A stretch of DNA of 64,000 nt from JAUICS01 sp964384335 (GTDB lineage: Bacteria > Pseudomonadota > Alphaproteobacteria > Micavibrionales > Micavibrionaceae). Made by a program: the position numbers and the translations under genes. The notes below the pieces were generated by a model, which was given only the letters and a program-made list of their open reading frames with translations, searched no databases and was not told the DNA's origin. Position 1 is the first letter of the stretch. Each line of letters begins with the position of its first letter. The stretch is taken from contig CAYLKN010000008.1 of NCBI GenBank assembly GCA_964384335.1, forward strand, positions 11,996-75,995. The letters run 5' to 3'. Below are positions 1-9,414 of this stretch, piece after piece.

Positions 1-1
1 G

Positions 2-154
2 CAGAAAGGGATTACCATCGACTACCGCGTGATCGACGGTGCCAATCATTTCTTTAAGGAGAATATGGACGACCTTATCATGCATATGCATGACCATATG
101 AACGGGAAACAGGGCGGAAGGCCAGTTGCCGTACCGCTTGCAAAAGCGGCCTGA
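2..154 (+). CDS. Alpha/beta hydrolase, C-terminal fragment (5' end outside window)
   Basis: Reading frame 2 is open from the left edge to a TGA at 152-154 and gives 50 residues. The segment VIDGANHFF looks like the catalytic-histidine region of small alpha/beta hydrolases of the COG2945 type, in which the His of a G-A-x-H-F-F motif is the last triad member. A helical tail with several His and Met residues follows. The nucleophile and acid lie upstream of the window, so the family call rests on this motif alone and the substrate cannot be inferred. Confidence 0.55.
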   Translation, partial: QKGITIDYRVIDGANHFFKENMDDLIMHMHDHMNGKQGGRPVAVPLAKAA

Positions 155-169
155 AGCCGGATCCAGAGC

Positions 170-205
170 AAATCGCAATCAAACAGAACCGCTTTGCGAT
201 TTTTG
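170..205 (+). terminator. Possible Rho-independent terminator of the hydrolase gene
   Basis: AAATCGCAA (170-178) and TTGCGATTT (194-202) form a 9-bp perfect inverted repeat with a 15-nt loop, ending in a short T-run. It lies 16 nt after the stop codon of the hydrolase fragment. The stem is AT-rich, so it is only a moderate terminator. Confidence 0.45.
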
Positions 206-294
206 ATCCTGTGAATTTGCGCGTCGATTCAATAAGTCAGGGCAGATTCACGCTTTTCGGATATAATCATAGTGGTTATGTTTGAACACAACAC

Positions 295-813
295 CTAGGC
301 CGTTTTGGGTTTAAAATCCAGTGCAACGCCGTTTATGCAGTACCGCTTTCCGGTCGGCGGCGGCCCGTCATTGAACACATGGCCCTGATGTCCCCCGCAA
401 TTGGCGCAGTGCACTTCCGTTCTCGGATAAATCAGAATGTAATCCGTTTTCGTGCCGATTGCGTCATCGCTGATCGGCTTGTAAAACGAGGGCCATCCTG
501 TACCGCTGTCAAATTTATGTTCTGATGAAAACAGGGCCTGGCCGCAGCCTGCACAGTAATAGGTTCCGGGCCGTTTCTCGCCGTCGAGGGGTGAGGTAAA
601 GGCACGTTCCGTACCGTGTTTGCGCAGTACGCGGAATTCCTCCTGCGTCAGCTTTTCCTTCCATTCCTCATCCGTCAGGGAAAATGGAAATTTTTCTGCC
701 GTTTTTGCCATTGCCGCTCCATTGCTGGATTTTGAAAACAGGCCGGAACCAAGACCCCACAGTCCAAGACCTGAAAGCCCAAGCGCGGCCAGAAAATGAC
801 GTCTGTTCAACAT
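295..813 (-). CDS. msrB: Peptide-methionine (R)-S-oxide reductase MsrB, Tat-exported
   Basis: This enzyme reduces the R-epimer of methionine sulfoxide in proteins. The mature part has the two CxxC pairs that bind structural zinc (CAGC and CANC), the GTGWPSF motif and the catalytic cysteine in RYCINGVALDF, followed by only a short tail. The N-terminus NRRHFLAALGLSG plus a hydrophobic stretch is a twin-arginine signal, so the enzyme probably acts in the periplasm on envelope proteins. A longer reading frame starts at a GTG (825). I prefer the ATG at 813 because a GGAGG Shine-Dalgarno (819-823) sits 5 nt before it. It is a single gene, convergent with the hydrolase fragment upstream. Confidence 0.93.
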   Translation of the reverse strand: MLNRRHFLAALGLSGLGLWGLGSGLFSKSSNGAAMAKTAEKFPFSLTDEEWKEKLTQEEFRVLRKHGTERAFTSPLDGEKRPGTYYCAGCGQALFSSEHKFDSGTGWPSFYKPISDDAIGTKTDYILIYPRTEVHCANCGGHQGHVFNDGPPPTGKRYCINGVALDFKPKTA

Positions 814-1054
814 TACATCCTCCACTATTTATATGGATATATTCGTGCAGAAGTCAAAAAAGATACATGCGGATGTGGTGGAGGGCTGTTCTCCAGATAC
901 TAACGCGACATTGTAATAGCAAACACTTCTTCTCTCCCATCACAAGGTTTTATGCTCACTTGCCCTGTTTTAGGATCTTGTTTTATCTCGCATTGACCGG
1001 GCCATGCTACAAGACTATATCTTGTACCATCGAAAGTGTTCGCCGGCTTTGTTA

Positions 1055-4000
1055 TTACAGTTGCGCCTTGCCGGGTTTTCCAGCTTTGCCTGTGCGGCCC
1101 GGGAGTTTACGCAGGGCGTTGCCGAAATTTTCGCGCGCCATCAACATGCACGGCGTGACCACAAGGGTAAGAACTGTTGAAAATATAAGCCCGAAAACGA
1201 CCGCAGTCGAAAGCTGTACCCACCACTGGGTCGATGGTGCGCCGATTGTCACCTCACGGGTAATAAAGTCGATATTCATTTGTAAAACCATGGGCAGAAG
1301 ACCAAGTGCGGTGGTTATGGTGGTCAGCATGACGGGGCGGAGCCTCTGCGCACCTGTGCGGAGAATAAGTTCCCTGACCGGGGCCTTCATCGTCCTGCGC
1401 ATATGATCGAACGTATCGATCAGTACGATATTATTGTTCACCACGACACCGGCCAGCGCGATAATACCGATCCCGGTCATGACGATGCTGAACGCCTGAC
1501 CGGTAATCAGAAGGCCCAGCATAACCCCAATCGTGGACATGACGACGGACCAGAGGATGACAAATGCGCTGTAAAAACTGTTGAACTGCGTAACAAGGAT
1601 AATGCCCATGACAAATATCGCCACAAAAAAAGCCCGGACCAGGAATTCCTGCGCTTCCTGCTGGTCTTCATCCTGACCTTTAAAGGCGATCTCGAGCCGT
1701 GGATCAAACTGTGCGCGGTTGTCCGAAAGCCAGGCTTTGATTTCGTTGATTTTTGCAGTGACGTTTACCCCTTCCCTGACATCGGCTTTGACAGTGATGA
1801 TCCGCTTCTGACCGGACCTGTTGATATTTCCTGTCGCAGGTCTTGGTATGGGCGTTACAAAGCTGCTGATCGGGACATAGCCGTCATTGCCAAAAACGCG
1901 CACGCGTTCGAGCTGGTCCAGAGTGCGTCTGTGCTCACGGTGGCGCAGAACGATGTCGATTTCATCATCGCTTTCGTCGGGGCGATACTCGGCAACCTCA
2001 AGCCCGTTGGTCACCATTCTTATATAAAACCCTATGGTCGTCACATCGACACCGAATTTGGCGGCCTGCGCCCTGTCAATTCTGTACTCCCAGTCAATAC
2101 CGGGCATCGGGCGGCTGTCTTCCACGGCTATAAAATCGTCGTCACTTTCTATATATCCGCGAACGCGCTCGACCGCATCCGGAATAATGGCCGGAATATT
2201 GGAGGAAATTTCAACCTGGACATCCTTGCCGGTAGGTGGGCCGGCCTCCTCCTTCCTGGTTTCAACGAACAATCCAGCAAGATCGTCGGTTTTTCGTATG
2301 ATTTCATCCAGAATTTCAGTGGCGGGTTTTCGAACTTGCCAGTCCTCAAATTCAAGCTGGATCTGGCCGATTACGTCCTCGGTGAGTTCGGAACCGCTTG
2401 AAGCCGCGTTTCCTGTCCGTGTATAGATGGTTTTTATTCCGTCAATTTCGAGAATGCGGTTTTCCACCTCGCTGACCAGGGTATCTTTTTCATATATGGA
2501 AAGATTACCGCGGGCATGGACAAGTACGGAAGCTACCTCCGGCTCCACTTCCGGAAAGAACTCGACCCCGCTGCCGTATTTGCCGTAAAGCATCATGGTT
2601 GTGATCAGAACCAGGATTGTCGAAACCAGAACCAGAAACGGATAGGACAAAGCGGTGTTCAAGGCGCTGATATACTTCCCTGTAAAACCTTGAATACTGT
2701 TAACATTGCCTGTTTCCGCAGCCGCAAGATCGGCCATCAATTTCGGATCGCTCGCTGCGCCCGGCTTTCCGATCAGGGAACCGAGGGTCGGCACGAAGAC
2801 AAGAGCCATAAAAAGAGACGAAGCCAAAACGGCAATCAGTGTTATTGGAAGGAATTTCATAAACTCGCCAACGATATCCGGCCAGAACAACAAGGGTGCA
2901 AAGGCCGAAAGCGTTGTTGCGGTCGAAGTCGTAATCGGCCATGCCATGCGTTTGGCGGCGTTTGCATAAGCCTCTTTCCGGTCCATGCCTTCGGCCATTT
3001 TGCGGTCTGCAAACTCCGTTACCACAATCGCCCCGTCCACAAGCATGCCCACGGAAAGGATAAGGGAGAAAAGAACAACGATGTTAACGGTCAGGCCCAT
3101 GGCATACAGCACAAGTATACCGGTAAGGAAGGCACCCGGTATTGCGATCCCGACCAGCCCCGCCGCACGAAGGCCCATGGCGGCCACAATGACAATCATA
3201 ACCAGCAAAACGGCGCTGATCACATTATTCTGCAGATCGCTTAACATCTGGCGGATATCGTCCGACTGGTCCTGTATATAATTTACCTCTACGCCTTCGG
3301 GCCATTTCCCGCTCTCTTCATCAACGATCCGGCGAACAGTCTCAATGGTTTCGATTATGTTCTCGCCCGAACGCTTGACCACTTCAATGGCAATGGCCGG
3401 TTTTCCATCAAAATGGGCAAAATTTTGAGGGTCTTTATATGTTTTCCGGATTTCAGCGATATCCCGCACAGTGACTGATGAGTCTTCCGCCGTTTTGATC
3501 GGCATCTCCATAATGTCTTCAACCGTTTCGAACAGGCCCGGTACCTCTATGGCAAAACTGCCCGCGCCCGTATCCAGATTTCCGGCTGCGACAAGCCGGT
3601 TCGAACGGTCGAAAAACTGGATAATTTCAGGGCCGTTCAGATTATAGCTTTCGACCAGATCAGGATCGACGAGGATTTCAACCAAATCTTCCCGTTTGCC
3701 GGCAATCGGAGCCTCCAGAATACTGCTGACACTTTCCAGTCGGTCCTGTACGTCCTCGGCAAGGGATATCAGGGTGCGTATAGGCACATCACCGGATAAA
3801 GTAACAACAAGTACGGGAAAAAGGGAAGTATTCACCTCGGTTACTGTCGGTTCCTCCGCATCCACCGGCAGGTCCGGTTTGGCCTGGTCAACGCTTTGCC
3901 GGACATCATCCATGGCCGTGTCCTTGTTAAAACCGGCGGTAAATTCCAGCAGGACAAATCCGCCCCCCTGATATGCCGTGGATTTTAGTTCTTTTAATCC

Positions 4001-4231
4001 CTCAATTGAAGCCAGTTCCTGTTCAAGTGGACGCAGGAGCAAGCGCTCAGAATCTTCCGGCGAAACGCCTTCAAGAGAAACCGAAACATACAGAACGGGA
4101 ATATCAATATCGGGCTGGGCTTCCTTGGCAATGTTAAAAAAGGCAAAACTTCCGGCAATCAGAAGAAGGACAAGGGTGGAGACAACCGTCCGGCCGTGCG
4201 ATAAAGACGCCTCTATGACAGATGCCATCAT
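1055..4231 (-). CDS. RND efflux transporter, inner-membrane permease
   Basis: A 1058-residue protein with the AcrB-type layout. TM1 is near residues 15-33, followed by a large periplasmic loop, a TM cluster near 335-480 that includes VDGAIVVTEF with the proton-relay Asp, a second periplasmic loop, and a second TM cluster near 860-1030. It would use the proton gradient to pump drugs or other small molecules through an adaptor to an outer-membrane channel. The start codon overlaps the stop of the adaptor gene by 4 nt (ATGA), so the two are cotranslated. ATG-ATG occurs at 4231 and 4228, and either could be the start. No TolC-type gene or local regulator is present. The substrate is unknown. Confidence 0.93.
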   Translation of the reverse strand: MMASVIEASLSHGRTVVSTLVLLLIAGSFAFFNIAKEAQPDIDIPVLYVSVSLEGVSPEDSERLLLRPLEQELASIEGLKELKSTAYQGGGFVLLEFTAGFNKDTAMDDVRQSVDQAKPDLPVDAEEPTVTEVNTSLFPVLVVTLSGDVPIRTLISLAEDVQDRLESVSSILEAPIAGKREDLVEILVDPDLVESYNLNGPEIIQFFDRSNRLVAAGNLDTGAGSFAIEVPGLFETVEDIMEMPIKTAEDSSVTVRDIAEIRKTYKDPQNFAHFDGKPAIAIEVVKRSGENIIETIETVRRIVDEESGKWPEGVEVNYIQDQSDDIRQMLSDLQNNVISAVLLVMIVIVAAMGLRAAGLVGIAIPGAFLTGILVLYAMGLTVNIVVLFSLILSVGMLVDGAIVVTEFADRKMAEGMDRKEAYANAAKRMAWPITTSTATTLSAFAPLLFWPDIVGEFMKFLPITLIAVLASSLFMALVFVPTLGSLIGKPGAASDPKLMADLAAAETGNVNSIQGFTGKYISALNTALSYPFLVLVSTILVLITTMMLYGKYGSGVEFFPEVEPEVASVLVHARGNLSIYEKDTLVSEVENRILEIDGIKTIYTRTGNAASSGSELTEDVIGQIQLEFEDWQVRKPATEILDEIIRKTDDLAGLFVETRKEEAGPPTGKDVQVEISSNIPAIIPDAVERVRGYIESDDDFIAVEDSRPMPGIDWEYRIDRAQAAKFGVDVTTIGFYIRMVTNGLEVAEYRPDESDDEIDIVLRHREHRRTLDQLERVRVFGNDGYVPISSFVTPIPRPATGNINRSGQKRIITVKADVREGVNVTAKINEIKAWLSDNRAQFDPRLEIAFKGQDEDQQEAQEFLVRAFFVAIFVMGIILVTQFNSFYSAFVILWSVVMSTIGVMLGLLITGQAFSIVMTGIGIIALAGVVVNNNIVLIDTFDHMRRTMKAPVRELILRTGAQRLRPVMLTTITTALGLLPMVLQMNIDFITREVTIGAPSTQWWVQLSTAVVFGLIFSTVLTLVVTPCMLMARENFGNALRKLPGRTGKAGKPGKAQL

Positions 4232-5313
4232 AACAGGCTCTCGTCATCCTGAAAGACAGGTTTGACTTTTTGTCCCGGCACCACGAATTCCTGCCCGACC
4301 GTTATTATATTCGCTTCCTGCGGAAGTCCGGATACCCACATATGGCCCGGGCTGTCTTCGATAATTGTTACCGGGTTGAATACAACTTCATTATTCGCGT
4401 TTACGGTTTTAACCCCCAGCCTGCCTTCTTCATCAAGCGTAAGAATGGAGGGTGATATTTTGTGACCGGGCAGATTTTTTCCCGGAATTCTGATCTCAGA
4501 AGTAAGCCCGGCGGACAATCTGAAATCCGGGTTCGGTATCTCCAGTTCTATGGGAAAGGTGCGGGTTTCCGGGTTGGCTTCCCTTGAAACAAATGTCAGT
4601 CTTCCGCTCACGGTTCCGCTGTCCAGAAAACGGACCGTAACATCCGTGCCGGTGGAAACACGATGAATATTTCTTTCGGACACAAAGGCCCGTACTTTTA
4701 TCGGATCAACATCAACAATTTTATAAAGCTGATCTCCTGGCCTTACAAAATCACCTATTTCAATATATCTGTCATCGACAATGCCCTCAAAAGGCGTTTT
4801 TATTTTTGTCCTTTCAAGCTCAAGTTGAGCTGACTCCAGAGCTCTCCGCGCTGCTTCAAGCTCCGCCCGCGCACCGGCAAGCGTGGTTTTTGAGTTAAAC
4901 CCTTTTTGTTCGAGCGACTGGGCCGCCTCATATTCAATTCGCCTTTGTTCAAGGCGTTCCCGGGCCTCCCTGACATTGACCTCCCTTTCCTGAACGGCCA
5001 GTTTGGCCAGAAGAGTGTCCTGCTGTACCGGGGTGCCTTTATCCGTGATGATTTCCTCAACCGGCGCGGTTGTCTCGCCCCGGATGGTTACATTCCGGAA
5101 AGGAACGGTACGGCCGGTCAGAATAATTTCCCGGTTACGTGGACTTGCCGTGCTTTGAATCACCCGTACGCTTTTAACAGCCGTATCTTGTGTATTTTTC
5201 TGGGGCGCGGTCTTTTTCTCAGGGTCGATTGCAAAAGGCCCCACAAGACCGGATACCACCCAGATAAAGCCCGTTAAACCTATAACAGCGGCAAGTAGTA
5301 AAGAAGATTTCAT
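4228..5313 (-). CDS. RND efflux periplasmic adaptor (membrane fusion protein)
   Basis: A 361-residue HlyD/AcrA-type adaptor. An N-terminal hydrophobic segment (about residues 5-25) serves as signal or anchor. It is followed by a lipoyl-like half (VRGETTAPVEEI-type beta strand), a coiled-coil hairpin (about 115-170, rich in Glu, Arg and Ala), the second lipoyl half (TKIKTPFEGIVDDR), and beta-barrel and membrane-proximal domains. It joins the permease to an outer-membrane channel. It is the first gene of a two-gene operon; its TGA lies inside the ATG of the permease gene. Confidence 0.92.
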   Translation of the reverse strand: MKSSLLLAAVIGLTGFIWVVSGLVGPFAIDPEKKTAPQKNTQDTAVKSVRVIQSTASPRNREIILTGRTVPFRNVTIRGETTAPVEEIITDKGTPVQQDTLLAKLAVQEREVNVREARERLEQRRIEYEAAQSLEQKGFNSKTTLAGARAELEAARRALESAQLELERTKIKTPFEGIVDDRYIEIGDFVRPGDQLYKIVDVDPIKVRAFVSERNIHRVSTGTDVTVRFLDSGTVSGRLTFVSREANPETRTFPIELEIPNPDFRLSAGLTSEIRIPGKNLPGHKISPSILTLDEEGRLGVKTVNANNEVVFNPVTIIEDSPGHMWVSGLPQEANIITVGQEFVVPGQKVKPVFQDDESLL

Positions 5314-5369
5314 AGACCCGGGATCCTTATCTCAAGTTTCAAACGACGTTAAACTTTCATTGTTTTATG

Positions 5370-6365
5370 TCAGCGCCGTTTAATCAGATCATTTTCACTT
5401 AATACTAATTCGAACGGTATATTGTGCAAGGCATCATGTTCACCGGAATTGTAATACCTGTCAAAGACGGCATTCCAATATAAAAGAGAGCCGAGTTTGA
5501 TAATATTTTCATGCCGCCGTCTTTCGGTGTTATGAGCCAGTTTTCCGCGGCTTCCGGCAAAAACCATGTGATCTGCCCTATCAAGAACAAGGCATGTCTG
5601 AGGTGCGGGACTGTCGAGGTTTGAAGATGATTTCTCAAAAATCTGCAGCCTGTGGGTATAATCGTCGCCTGTCACGGGCGAACTGTCTTCCGTTCCTGTC
5701 ATGTAAAGCATGGGCAGGGCGATATCGCCGTAAAGTTTTAGCGGGTCTTCGGCCCGGTTGTATGTTGCCGAAGGAGAGTAGGCAATTCCGGCCTTGAACC
5801 GGGAATCCCGAAGGCTGTACATCCGGTTGCCCCGGCCGAGTTTCTGGCCGGCCAGAACCTGTGTCGTCAAGGCGCCGAAAGAATGGCCTGATATGCCCAG
5901 CTTATCAAGATCCATAAGAACATTCAGGCTTTCGTTTTCCAGACCTGTGCGCTCCAGTGTATCCACAACAAACGATATGTCTCTGAAACGGTTGAGGCTG
6001 GCTTTTCTTGGTATTCTGGCCTGCCTGATATTATCCCAGGGATGGCCGGGTTTGCCTTCCCAAAGAATGCTGTCCGTTCCAAGATGCTGGACATTTATAA
6101 CTATGTAGCCGTGACTGGCCACAAAACGCGCCAGAAAGGATGCACCGTCCCGCGTGCCGCCAAGACCGTGACTCCAGAATATAACAGGATGTTTGCCGGC
6201 ACTGTCGGTTTCCGGATAATAAGCCTTGATTGGTACCGGCCGATCCTGTCTTTTCCGATCGATAAGCGTTTCTTTATAAATTAATACTTTCGAAGGCTCA
6301 TTATCCGGGTCCGGTATTCCGGTTGCGGTGTTCGCAGAATCAGCCGAATTCTTCATGCCCTTCAA
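5370..6365 (-). CDS. Predicted dienelactone-hydrolase/lipase-like alpha/beta hydrolase
   Basis: A 331-residue soluble alpha/beta hydrolase close to the COG4188 and platelet-activating-factor-acetylhydrolase-like group. The oxyanion strand is FWSHGLGG (about 63-70). The nucleophile elbow is GHSFGA with Ser162. A likely acid is the Asp in MTGTEDSSP, and the likely catalytic His is in DRADHMVF. There is no obvious signal peptide. It lies 4 bp downstream of sspB on the same strand, so they may be cotranscribed, although no functional link is apparent. The ester substrate is unknown. Confidence 0.75.
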   Translation of the reverse strand: MKGMKNSADSANTATGIPDPDNEPSKVLIYKETLIDRKRQDRPVPIKAYYPETDSAGKHPVIFWSHGLGGTRDGASFLARFVASHGYIVINVQHLGTDSILWEGKPGHPWDNIRQARIPRKASLNRFRDISFVVDTLERTGLENESLNVLMDLDKLGISGHSFGALTTQVLAGQKLGRGNRMYSLRDSRFKAGIAYSPSATYNRAEDPLKLYGDIALPMLYMTGTEDSSPVTGDDYTHRLQIFEKSSSNLDSPAPQTCLVLDRADHMVFAGSRGKLAHNTERRRHENIIKLGSLLYWNAVFDRYYNSGEHDALHNIPFELVLSENDLIKRR

Positions 6366-6368
6366 ATA

Positions 6369-6899
6369 TTATTTTTTACGGAACTGATCTAGTGAGACAA
6401 CCTCTCCCGTTTTCTGGTCATCGCCGGAAGTGTCTTTATCTTTTTTGTTTTCGGCTTTCTGGCCGCCGGGATCGTCCGGATCGGGGCTGTCTTCCTCATC
6501 GTCCTCATCATCAACGGGCTGGAACTGCAGGGCAAAGTTTACAGACGGATCGGCAAAAATTGAAATCGCCGCAAGCGGCACAACCAGTTTCTCAGGGACA
6601 TTGTTAAAAGACAGGGTCACGGACATTTTTTCATCATCCACATGCAGATCGTAAAACTGATACTGGAGAACAATTGTCATCTCACCAGGATACCGGTCAC
6701 GCAGATAATCGGGAATATCGACACCCGGGAAATCCGTAAAAAAAGTGATATAAAAGTGGTGTTCTTCAGGAAGCCCGTGTTCAATCACTTCCTCAATCGC
6801 CTGCCGGACAACCCCGCGCAGGGCGTTTTCAACCATTTTGTCGTATCTTAAAACGTCTTCCAAACTCATGCCGTAAATTTCTGCCTTGTTTGTATTCAC
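6369..6899 (-). CDS. sspB: ClpXP adaptor SspB, alphaproteobacterial type
   Basis: A 176-residue SspB-family adaptor that tethers tagged substrates, such as ssrA peptides, to the ClpX ATPase. The folded domain covers roughly residues 1-128, with HHFYITFFTDFPGVDIPD and the strands around MTIVLQYQFYDL. A long acidic linker (about 128-163, Asp/Glu-rich) follows. The extreme C-terminus VVSLDQFRKK is the short ClpX-binding motif typical of this family. It is divergent from the cyclic-nucleotide-binding gene across an AT-rich spacer of about 220 bp. Confidence 0.92.
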   Translation of the reverse strand: MNTNKAEIYGMSLEDVLRYDKMVENALRGVVRQAIEEVIEHGLPEEHHFYITFFTDFPGVDIPDYLRDRYPGEMTIVLQYQFYDLHVDDEKMSVTLSFNNVPEKLVVPLAAISIFADPSVNFALQFQPVDDEDDEEDSPDPDDPGGQKAENKKDKDTSGDDQKTGEVVSLDQFRKK

Positions 6900-7117
6900 T
6901 AATCAACCCCAGCATACCCGTAAAACGATTTGTTAAACAAGATTATAGTTTTGAAAGAATTGCAGAAAAATAATATTCGCGGTTATTATTTTCAAAACAG
7001 CAGTAAATATAACACTGGGAAAAAACCAATAAATTATGGTAATTAAAACTTTACGGATAGTTAGGAATTTTTTTGTTATGCTTAAGCAGGCGTTCATTAA
7101 TCGAAAGCTGCGCATCA
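6900..7117. promoter_or_regulatory. AT-rich divergent intergenic region
   Basis: This 218-bp spacer between two divergent genes (sspB and the cyclic-nucleotide-binding gene) is much more AT-rich than its surroundings, with many A and T runs. It must hold promoters for both genes. I could not choose convincing -35/-10 boxes. Confidence 0.4.
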
Positions 7118-7645
7118 ATGGATAATAACGAATTACTTGACAGAAAGACGATAGAGGCAGGCCGGGTCTTCATTCATGAAGGAGATGATGGATATTGTGC
7201 CTTTCTTGTGCAGAGCGGCCGGGTTCGGGTATTCACAATGAAAGACGATAAAAAAATCGAGCTGGCCCAGCTTGGCCCGGGCAGTATAATCGGCGAAGTT
7301 GCGCTTATCCTGGACGAACCCCGCGGAGCAAGTGTGGAAACAATTGAAAGCAGTGTTGTGGTTACCATCAGCCGTGATGATTTTGAACAAAAACTGCGCA
7401 AATCAGACAAGACAATCCGCGGTGTTCTTAAACTGCTCTCACAGCGTCTGAAATCCCAGAATTTTGAAGCTGTGCGCAAGAAAGAGCTTCAAGATTCCTT
7501 TGACGATCAGGCACTGGCTTTAATGGAAAGTTTTTCAAAAAAAATGTCAGAGGAAAAACGTCTTTTGTTTATGGAGGAAGTGACACCGCACATGAATAAC
7601 TTGATCAAAGCACTGAAAGCCTTTAAAAATAATGCACTTAATTAA
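7118..7645 (+). CDS. Cyclic nucleotide-binding (CAP_ED) domain protein
   Basis: A 175-residue protein with one cNMP-binding beta-roll (about residues 8-120), including the LGPGSIIGEVALILDEPRGASVE stretch that corresponds to the phosphate-binding cassette. A helical tail rich in Lys and Glu follows. There is no helix-turn-helix, so it is not a CRP-type DNA-binding regulator. It may be a stand-alone cAMP or cGMP sensor or a partner subunit. The frame is open 15 codons further upstream, but the ATG at 7118 begins where homology to the domain starts. guaA follows after 14 bp, so the two are probably cotranscribed. Confidence 0.8.
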   Translation: MDNNELLDRKTIEAGRVFIHEGDDGYCAFLVQSGRVRVFTMKDDKKIELAQLGPGSIIGEVALILDEPRGASVETIESSVVVTISRDDFEQKLRKSDKTIRGVLKLLSQRLKSQNFEAVRKKELQDSFDDQALALMESFSKKMSEEKRLLFMEEVTPHMNNLIKALKAFKNNALN

Positions 7646-7659
7646 AGGTTAATTCATCC

Positions 7660-9216
7660 GTGCAAGTTTATGACCGCATTCTGATTATTGATTTCGGGTC
7701 TCAGGTGACCCAGCTTATCGCCCGGCGTATACGGGAAAACGGCGTTTACTGTGAAATATGGCCTTTTAATGTCATTACGTCCTCCAAAATCAAAGCTTTC
7801 GCCCCCAAAGGTCTTGTCTTCTCCGGCGGGCCGGCATCCGTGACGGAGGACGGATCGCCCGCGTTGCCCTTTGATATCTATGAGCTCGGTCTGCCCATTT
7901 TCGGCATTTGTTACGGCCAGCAGCTTATGGCGAAGCAGCTTGGCGGAAAGGTGGAATGCAGCGACCATCAGGAGTTCGGGCGGGCCTATGTTGACGTGGT
8001 GGACAACAGCCCGCTTCTTCAGGATGTCTGGGAAAAAGGGGCACATGAACAGGTCTGGATGAGTCATGGGGACCGGGTTACGGCTTTGCCGGACGGGTTC
8101 CGGAGTGTAGGCAAGTCCAATGGTGCGCCTTTTGCGTTTATTGCCGACGACCGGCGCCGTTTTTATGGTGTGCAGTTTCATCCGGAAGTTGTGCATACAC
8201 CTCATGGTTCGGCATTGCTTAAAAATTTTACGCATTCTGTCTGCGGCTGCTCCGGAGACTGGACTATGGCCGCATTCCGGGAGGAGGCTGTCGCCAAAAT
8301 CCGGGATAAGGTCGGCAAGGCGAGGGTGATCTGCGGCCTTTCCGGAGGAGTCGATTCTTCAGTAACGGCGGTTCTGGTGCATGAAGCGGTCGGTGAGCAG
8401 CTTACCTGCATTTACGTCGATACCGGAATGATGCGTGAGGGGGAGAGCCGGCAGGTGGTCGATCTGTTCCGTCATCATTACAACATTCCACTGGTTCATA
8501 AGGACGCCGGCCAGATTTTTCTCAGCCGTTTAAAGGATGTTTCCGACCCGGAACGGAAACGCAGCATTATCGGCAATACCTTTATTGAGGTATTCGAGGA
8601 GGAGGCGAATAAAACAGGCGGTGCGGGCTTCCTCGCGCAAGGCACGCTCTATCCGGATGTTATTGAAAGTGTTTCCTTTACCGGAGGGCCGAGCGTCACA
8701 ATCAAATCGCATCACAATGTGGGCGGTCTGCCGGAGAGAATGAATATGGATCTGGTAGAGCCTTTACGGGAACTTTTCAAGGATGAGGTTCGCGAACTTG
8801 GCGTCGAGCTTGGCATGCATCCGGATTTTGTAAAAAGGCATCCATTTCCGGGACCGGGGCTGGCAATACGCATACCGGGCGGAGTTACGGAGGAAAAGGT
8901 TGCCATTCTCAGAAAGGCGGACACCATATATCTTGAGGAAATACGCAATGCCGGGCTGTATGATACGATATGGCAGGCGTTTGCGGTTCTTTTGCCGGTC
9001 AAGACTGTTGGTGTAATGGGCGACAGCCGATCGTACGATCATGTCTGCGCCCTTCGTGCCGTTACGTCAACAGACGGTATGACGGCCGATTTTTTCCATT
9101 TCGATCATGATCTCCTCAGCCGTATTTCCACCCGCATAATCAATGAGGTCCGCGGTATCAACCGTGTTGTTTATGACATCACATCAAAACCTCCGGGCAC
9201 AATTGAGTGGGAGTAG
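7660..9216 (+). CDS. guaA: GMP synthase (glutamine-hydrolysing)
   Basis: Converts XMP, glutamine and ATP to GMP, the last step of de novo guanine nucleotide synthesis. The 518 residues are the normal length. The class I glutamine amidotransferase domain (about 1-195) has the nucleophile Cys84 in GICYGQQL and the HPEV triad His. The ATP-pyrophosphatase domain has the P-loop SGGVDSS. The C-terminal dimerisation domain ends in KPPGTIEWE, typical of the family. The start is a GTG at 7660 because residue 2 onward (QVYDRILIIDFGSQ) matches the family start. Confidence 0.98.
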   Translation: MQVYDRILIIDFGSQVTQLIARRIRENGVYCEIWPFNVITSSKIKAFAPKGLVFSGGPASVTEDGSPALPFDIYELGLPIFGICYGQQLMAKQLGGKVECSDHQEFGRAYVDVVDNSPLLQDVWEKGAHEQVWMSHGDRVTALPDGFRSVGKSNGAPFAFIADDRRRFYGVQFHPEVVHTPHGSALLKNFTHSVCGCSGDWTMAAFREEAVAKIRDKVGKARVICGLSGGVDSSVTAVLVHEAVGEQLTCIYVDTGMMREGESRQVVDLFRHHYNIPLVHKDAGQIFLSRLKDVSDPERKRSIIGNTFIEVFEEEANKTGGAGFLAQGTLYPDVIESVSFTGGPSVTIKSHHNVGGLPERMNMDLVEPLRELFKDEVRELGVELGMHPDFVKRHPFPGPGLAIRIPGGVTEEKVAILRKADTIYLEEIRNAGLYDTIWQAFAVLLPVKTVGVMGDSRSYDHVCALRAVTSTDGMTADFFHFDHDLLSRISTRIINEVRGINRVVYDITSKPPGTIEWE

Positions 9217-9218
9217 TC

Positions 9219-9256
9219 TTGCGGGTCAAGCCATTGATTTGCCCGGTCTTTTTTCA
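9219..9256 (+). terminator. Probable Rho-independent terminator of guaA
   Basis: Directly after the guaA stop, GCGGGTCAA and TTGCCCG pair with one bulged base. A T-run (9249-9254) follows immediately. Confidence 0.6.
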
Positions 9257-9414
9257 TGCGGTTGCACAAAACCTGGCCCAAAAGTTTGACTACTTTAAAT
9301 CATAGTTGTTCGAAGGGATTAAAATGCACTCAAATAAGTAAAGTGTTTGTGCAAGGTGTTTGGTTTTACTTCTTGGATTCTGAAAGACGCACTTGCTGAA
9401 GGGAGAAACAGGAA

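Noticed and set aside
684..3281. Several plus-strand frames of 60-330 codons across the RND permease and MsrB genes
   Set aside because: They are antisense to well-supported genes with full-length family motifs, have no convincing start sites and give low-complexity translations.
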